Assembly (NCBI GenBank): GCA_027065245.1
Contig: JAMOOS010000236.1
Location: forward strand, 1 to 8,295
Direction of reading: 5' to 3'
Source: Desulfuromonadaceae bacterium
Lineage (GTDB): Bacteria > Desulfobacterota > Desulfuromonadia > Desulfuromonadales > Desulfuromonadaceae
Length of the DNA stretch: 8,295 bases
Below, in pieces: positions 5,353 through 8,295 of the stretch. The translations under genes were made by a program, and so were the position numbers. Below the pieces are notes generated by a model, which saw nothing but the letters and a program-made list of their open reading frames with translations, searched no databases and had not been told where the DNA came from. How positions within the stretch are numbered: position 1 is the first letter of the stretch; every line of letters begins with the position of its first letter.

Positions 5353-6611
5353 CTGTTTACGCCCTGGTGGATTGCAACAACTTTTATGTAAGCTGCGAGC
5401 GTTTGTTTCAACCGGCGCTGTGCGGTGTGCCGGTGGTGGTGCTGTCCAACAACGACGGCTGTATCGTGGCACGCAGCGCCGAGGCCAAAGCGCTGGGCAT
5501 CGCCATGGGTACGCCGCTGTTCAAGGTGCGCGAGTTGCTGCGTCGCCATCGGGTACGGGTGTTTTCCTCCAACTATGCCTTGTACGGTGATATTTCGGCG
5601 CGGGTGATGGCTACCCTGGAGCAGCTGGCGCCGCGAGTGGAGATTTACTCCATCGACGAGGCATTTCTCGATATCAGCGCCATCTGCGCTGGTGACGCCG
5701 TGGCTGTCGGGCGGCGGATTGCCGCCACGGTGTATCGCCATGTTGGTGTGCCGGTGAGTGTCGGTATCGCCCCCACCAAGACTTTGGCCAAGCTGGCCAA
5801 TAACGCCGCCAAGCGCCAGCCGGACAGCGGCGGCGTGGTGGATTTGCGCGACGCTGCGGCGCGTTTGCGCCTGCTTGAGATCACTGACGTGGGCGAGGTG
5901 TGGGGAGTGGGACGGCGCACGGCGGAGAAACTGCGCGGACGCGGTATTGTCAGTGCCGCCCAACTGGCACGGCTGGATCGTGCCACGGCGCGGCGCTATC
6001 CGGTAACGCTGGCGCGTACCGTGCGCGAGCTCAACGGCGTGGAATGTATCGCCATGGACGACGCCCCGGCGCCGCAGCGGCAGATGGTGTGCTCACGCTC
6101 CTTTGCCCGGCGTATCGACGAGCGCGAGGCGTTGCGCCAGGCGGTGTGCGAATTTGCCAGCCGCATTGCCGCCCGGCTGCGGCGGCAACAGCAGTGCGCC
6201 GGAGCATTGCAGGTGTTTATCCGCACCAGCGCCTTTGGCGACAGCGACCGCTGTTACGCCAACGCTGCCACCGCAGCGCTGGACACGCCCGGCAATGACA
6301 GCCGGGTGATAATGGGCCTGGCGACGCGGCTGTTTGAGCAGCTGTGGCGCGGCGGCTATGCTTACGCCAAAGCCGGAGTGATCGCCAGCGATCTTGTGGC
6401 ACAGCAGCGCGTACAGCCGGGGCTGTTCGACGCTGTTGACACGCCGCCACGCAGCGCCGCCCTGATGCACGCCATCGACACCATTAACGACGGTGGCCGG
6501 GGACGGGTGTGGTTCGGCTCGCAACGTCCGGAACGCGACTGGTTTATGCGCCGCGCCAACGTATCGGCGGCGTACACCACCCGCTGGGACAGCCTGCCGC
6601 TGGTAAAGTAA
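5349..6611 (+). CDS. umuC: UmuC, catalytic subunit of DNA polymerase V (Y-family)
   Basis: This 420-residue Y-family polymerase copies past DNA lesions at the cost of mutations. The palm metal ligands are D8 ('YALVDCNNFY') and D103-E104 ('IYSIDEAFLDI'). Y13 sits at the steric-gate position that excludes ribonucleotides (Y11 in E. coli). 'SNNDGCIVARSAEAKALG' (33-50) and 'GIAPTKTLAKLANNAAK' (139-155) are UmuC-type finger and palm motifs. A helix-hairpin-helix-like thumb with 'VWGVGRRTAEKL' is at 184-195, and the little-finger domain follows. 'QPGLF' at 356-360 fits a beta-clamp binding motif and aligns with E. coli QLNLF. All key residues are intact, so an active enzyme is likely. The ATG overlaps the umuD stop, so the two are co-translated, which fits a complex with fixed stoichiometry. 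Confidence 0.95.
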   Translation: MTVYALVDCNNFYVSCERLFQPALCGVPVVVLSNNDGCIVARSAEAKALGIAMGTPLFKVRELLRRHRVRVFSSNYALYGDISARVMATLEQLAPRVEIYSIDEAFLDISAICAGDAVAVGRRIAATVYRHVGVPVSVGIAPTKTLAKLANNAAKRQPDSGGVVDLRDAAARLRLLEITDVGEVWGVGRRTAEKLRGRGIVSAAQLARLDRATARRYPVTLARTVRELNGVECIAMDDAPAPQRQMVCSRSFARRIDEREALRQAVCEFASRIAARLRRQQQCAGALQVFIRTSAFGDSDRCYANAATAALDTPGNDSRVIMGLATRLFEQLWRGGYAYAKAGVIASDLVAQQRVQPGLFDAVDTPPRSAALMHAIDTINDGGRGRVWFGSQRPERDWFMRRANVSAAYTTRWDSLPLVK

Positions 6612-6636
6612 TTTAACAGGAACAGGAGTAGCTAAG

Positions 6637-6939
6637 ATGAAAAATACCCTGTTGTGGCGATTGCTCACCACAAAACCGCTGGCGGCGTGGCACTACGCGC
6701 TGGGTCGGGCGCGGCTGTACTGGCTGCTGTTCCGTCATCACGCCACCCCGCGTCATGTAAAAACGCTGCTGATACTGGCGCTGGCCTATCTGCTGTTTCC
6801 CCTCGATATTATTCCCGATACCATTCCCATTATCGGTGTGATGGATGACATGGCGCTGCTGTGGCTGGCACTAAACTACGCCGAACGCTTTGCCAGCGCC
6901 GAGCTGCGCGCCCGGGCGGGCGTTGGCGGCGACGAATAA
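6637..6939 (+). CDS. Small DUF1232 (YkvA-like) membrane protein
   Basis: This 100-residue protein carries the DUF1232 signature 'YLLFPLDIIPDTIPIIG' (51-67) followed by 'VMDDMALLWLALNYAERF' (68-85). The hydrophobic stretch at about 42-66 probably enters the membrane. The N-terminus is basic and amphipathic (1-40). The family is widespread and has no agreed biochemical role. AGGAG at 6624-6628 is a good ribosome binding site for the ATG at 6637. The gene starts 25 bases after the umuC stop on the same strand, so it is probably the third gene of the umuDC transcript, although a link to DNA repair is only positional. Confidence 0.85.
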   Translation: MKNTLLWRLLTTKPLAAWHYALGRARLYWLLFRHHATPRHVKTLLILALAYLLFPLDIIPDTIPIIGVMDDMALLWLALNYAERFASAELRARAGVGGDE

Positions 6940-6990
6940 GACTACTGCTATCAGGCGGTTGACGTGTGGTTTTCTCTGGCGCTGTATGTA

Positions 6991-7368
6991 CTAAAAGGTA
7001 TTCAACGGAAAAAGTTTGGACATCTTGTCAAAATGCTTGTCCAGCGAATAGACTCTGCAGCTATGACTCATGGCATTTTGGGCAATAATTAAATCGGGTA
7101 TGCCCACACCGTTGAGGCCATTGCTGATGCATTTGTACTGCATTTCAACAAGTTGCTGCCAATCGATGTGCATGGCCATGTTGTCGATGGTTTTTAGTAG
7201 CTCGATAAGCTCATATTGTTTTTTTAGCATCAGAAATGGTGTCAATTCTGCGAGTATCAGATCATTTGTCGCAACCAGGTTCTCGTCGATGAGAAAATCA
7301 ACCTTTTCATGGTTGTTGCCGTTTCTGAAATATTCAATCCACACGGATGAATCAATAATTATCGACAT
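6991..7368 (-). CDS. vapC: VapC-type PIN-domain toxin (ribonuclease)
   Basis: This 125-residue PIN-domain protein should be a Mg2+-dependent RNase that stops translation when freed from its antitoxin. The acidic active-site residues are all in place: D6 in 'IIIDSSVWIEYF', E41 in 'LILAELTP', D92 in 'GIPDLIIAQNA', and D110 or D114 in 'YSLDKHFDKM'. Length is typical of VapC. The ATG at 7368 is preferred over one at 7386 because a GGGGG run lies a few bases before it and the PIN fold begins at once. It overlaps the end of vapB by 17 bases, which implies coupled translation. The region is clearly AT-richer than its neighbours (22 of 60 bases are G or C at 7201-7260), which suggests horizontal acquisition. 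RNA target unknown. Confidence 0.9.
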   Translation of the reverse strand: MSIIIDSSVWIEYFRNGNNHEKVDFLIDENLVATNDLILAELTPFLMLKKQYELIELLKTIDNMAMHIDWQQLVEMQYKCISNGLNGVGIPDLIIAQNAMSHSCRVYSLDKHFDKMSKLFPLNTF

Positions 7369-7558
7369 CGCGCCCCCTGATTTCATCCATGTCGATGCCC
7401 AGATTTACTTTCCCCTTATATTGCTTTATGCCGGCAATTTTGGTTTTTCTCACCAGTTGTTCCAGCGCAGTGGTGATTACCTGTGTTTTTGTTTTAATAT
7501 CGGTAAGTTGCATTGCCTCTGCGATCAGTTTTTCCGGAATATCCAATCTGGCTCTCAT
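7352..7558 (-). CDS. vapB: VapB-type antitoxin (DUF2191-like)
   Basis: This 68-residue protein has a short N-terminal strand ('MRARLDIPEKLIAEAMQL', 1-18) followed by 'TDIKTKTQVITTALEQLVRK' (19-38), the typical DNA-binding and dimerisation part of this antitoxin family. The C-terminal tail with 'YKGKVNLGIDMDEIRG' (47-62) should wrap the toxin and block its active site. The ATG at 7558 follows a GGGAGG five bases upstream. A longer in-frame start at 7672 would add an unrelated stretch and is not credible. The antitoxin-first order and the overlap with vapC are usual for type II modules, which the protein complex normally represses itself. Confidence 0.88.
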   Translation of the reverse strand: MRARLDIPEKLIAEAMQLTDIKTKTQVITTALEQLVRKTKIAGIKQYKGKVNLGIDMDEIRGRDVDNY

Positions 7559-7586
7559 CTTATCCTCCCGTTTGAGTATATGTACG

Positions 7587-7615
7587 AAAGTAGCAACCAA
7601 TGCACATAGAGTCAA
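7587..7615 (-). promoter_or_regulatory. Predicted vapBC promoter
   Basis: Read on the minus strand, TTGACT (7615-7610) and TACTTT (7592-7587) are separated by 17 bases, a good sigma70-type arrangement, and end 28 bases before the vapB start codon. A TATACT further downstream (minus strand, near 7580) is a second possible -10. No clear palindromic operator for the antitoxin is visible. Confidence 0.4.
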
Positions 7616-7720
7616 TATTGCGCCAGGCATTGTCGGCGGCGGCGTGGATAGAGCATGGAGTAGCACTTGCAAAAATGTTCCATTCCTGTTTGAATTGCCT
7701 TTTTAATCCTCCAGAACCCG

Positions 7721-7737
7721 TATACTCGTACAAGGAG
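7721..7737 (+). promoter_or_regulatory. Possible -10 box and ribosome binding site of the transketolase gene
   Basis: TATACT at 7721-7726 is a good -10 hexamer, but TTGAAT (7690-7695) and TTGCCT (7695-7700) are too far upstream for a standard -35 spacing, and the leader would be very short. AAGGAG at 7732-7737 is a strong Shine-Dalgarno sequence seven bases before the ATG at 7745 and decides that start. The rest of 7559-7744 shows no gene. Confidence 0.35.
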
Positions 7738-7744
7738 TTGTCCG

Positions 7745-8295
7745 ATGTCAGATTCATCCGTTGCCAGCCCTATTGCCCGTAAAACCATCGATACCATCCG
7801 TCTGCTGTCGGCGGACGCGGTGGAGCAGGCTAATTCCGGTCATCCAGGTACCCCCATGGAGGGGGCGCCGCTGGCGTATCTTATCTATACCCGTCATTTG
7901 CGGCATAACCCGGCCAATCCCGACTGGCCCGGGCGCGACCGGTTTATCCTGTCGTGCGGGCATGCCTCCATGCTGTTGTACAGTACTCTGCACCTGTGTG
8001 GCTACGCTGTCAGCCTGGACGATATAAAGAATTTCCGCCAGTTCGGCAGTAAAACGCCGGGCCATCCTGAATTTGGTCACACGCCCGGAGTGGAGACCAC
8101 CACCGGCCCGCTGGGGCAGGGAATTGCCGTGGGCGTGGGGATGGCCATAGGCTCACGTTTTCTGCGCGATAAAGTTGACGCCGAGCTGTGCGATTACAAT
8201 ATCTACGCCATCTGCTCCGACGGGGATGTGATGGAAGGGGTGGCGGCGGAAGCGGCGTCGCTGGCTGGGCATCTGCGCCTGGGTAACCTCATCTA
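7745..8295 (+). CDS. tkt: Transketolase (partial, C-terminus outside the window)
   Basis: The 183 residues present are the N-terminal part of the thiamine-diphosphate-binding domain of transketolase, usually about 650-670 residues. The enzyme moves two-carbon ketol units between sugar phosphates in the non-oxidative pentose phosphate or Calvin pathway. Visible motifs are 'ANSGHPGTPM' (29-38), 'LSCGHASMLLYS' (69-80), 'TPGHPEFGHTPGVETTTGPL' (104-123) with H107 matching the substrate-binding histidine, 'GPLGQG' (121-126), and the cofactor/metal motif 'SDGDVMEGVAAEAAS' (158-172) with D159 as the metal ligand. The SDG in place of GDG is, as far as I recall, seen in other bacterial transketolases. 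It reads off the right edge, and the C-terminal domains are not in the window. It is divergent from vapBC. Confidence 0.95.
   Translation, partial: MSDSSVASPIARKTIDTIRLLSADAVEQANSGHPGTPMEGAPLAYLIYTRHLRHNPANPDWPGRDRFILSCGHASMLLYSTLHLCGYAVSLDDIKNFRQFGSKTPGHPEFGHTPGVETTTGPLGQGIAVGVGMAIGSRFLRDKVDAELCDYNIYAICSDGDVMEGVAAEAASLAGHLRLGNLI

Noticed and set aside
5265..5963. 232-residue minus-strand ORF opposite umuD/umuC
   Set aside because: Shadow of umuC, whose catalytic residues are all visible in the plus frame.
7070..7609. 179-residue plus-strand ORF over vapBC
   Set aside because: The minus-strand vapB and vapC frames have proper starts, ribosome binding sites and active-site residues; this frame is their complement.

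Overview
The window is a compact, GC-rich bacterial chromosomal stretch with short intergenic gaps and one AT-richer patch (about 6990-7560). No rRNA, tRNA, CRISPR array or transposase gene is visible. The gene set is a 2-hydroxyacyl-CoA dehydratase-type iron-sulfur protein with its ATPase activator, a NapH-type membrane polyferredoxin, UmuDC, a CYTH protein, VapBC and a transketolase. It suits a Gram-negative bacterium with anaerobic or facultative metabolism. A Desulfuromonas/Pelobacter-like organism is my guess, but this is inference from gene content and no taxonomic marker is present.

Layout. 1-948 (minus): N-terminal part of a membrane sensor protein that runs off the left edge, with two similar extracytoplasmic sensor modules. 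949-1045: divergent intergenic region with a hairpin. 1046-3104 (plus): two-gene unit of a dehydratase-like Fe-S protein and its BadF/HgdC-type ATPase activator, resembling E. coli YjiM/YjiL and the double-cubane-cluster protein/reductase pairs. 3101-3269: a 169-bp structured repeat with near-perfect 20-bp terminal inverted repeats. It sits exactly between two convergent genes, and its terminal CTAGs supply both of their stop codons. 3266-4752 (minus): CYTH triphosphatase-like gene followed by the membrane polyferredoxin gene, joined by an ATGA overlap. 4753-4920: divergent control region. 4921-6939 (plus): umuD and umuC (ATGA overlap), then a small DUF1232 membrane protein. 6991-7558 (minus): vapB-vapC toxin-antitoxin pair, AT-rich and probably acquired. 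7559-7744: divergent control region. 7745-8295 (plus): 5' part of a transketolase gene that runs off the right edge.

How the genes work together. The activator should use ATP hydrolysis to push low-potential electrons onto the dehydratase-like protein. The convergent polyferredoxin is another electron-transfer protein, but nothing in the sequence ties it to that pair. UmuD and UmuC form the mutagenic DNA polymerase V; no E. coli-type LexA box is visible upstream of them. VapBC is a self-contained module. The most notable points are the double-cubane-type pair, the repeat that ends both convergent genes, and the repeated sensor modules of the truncated left-hand gene.
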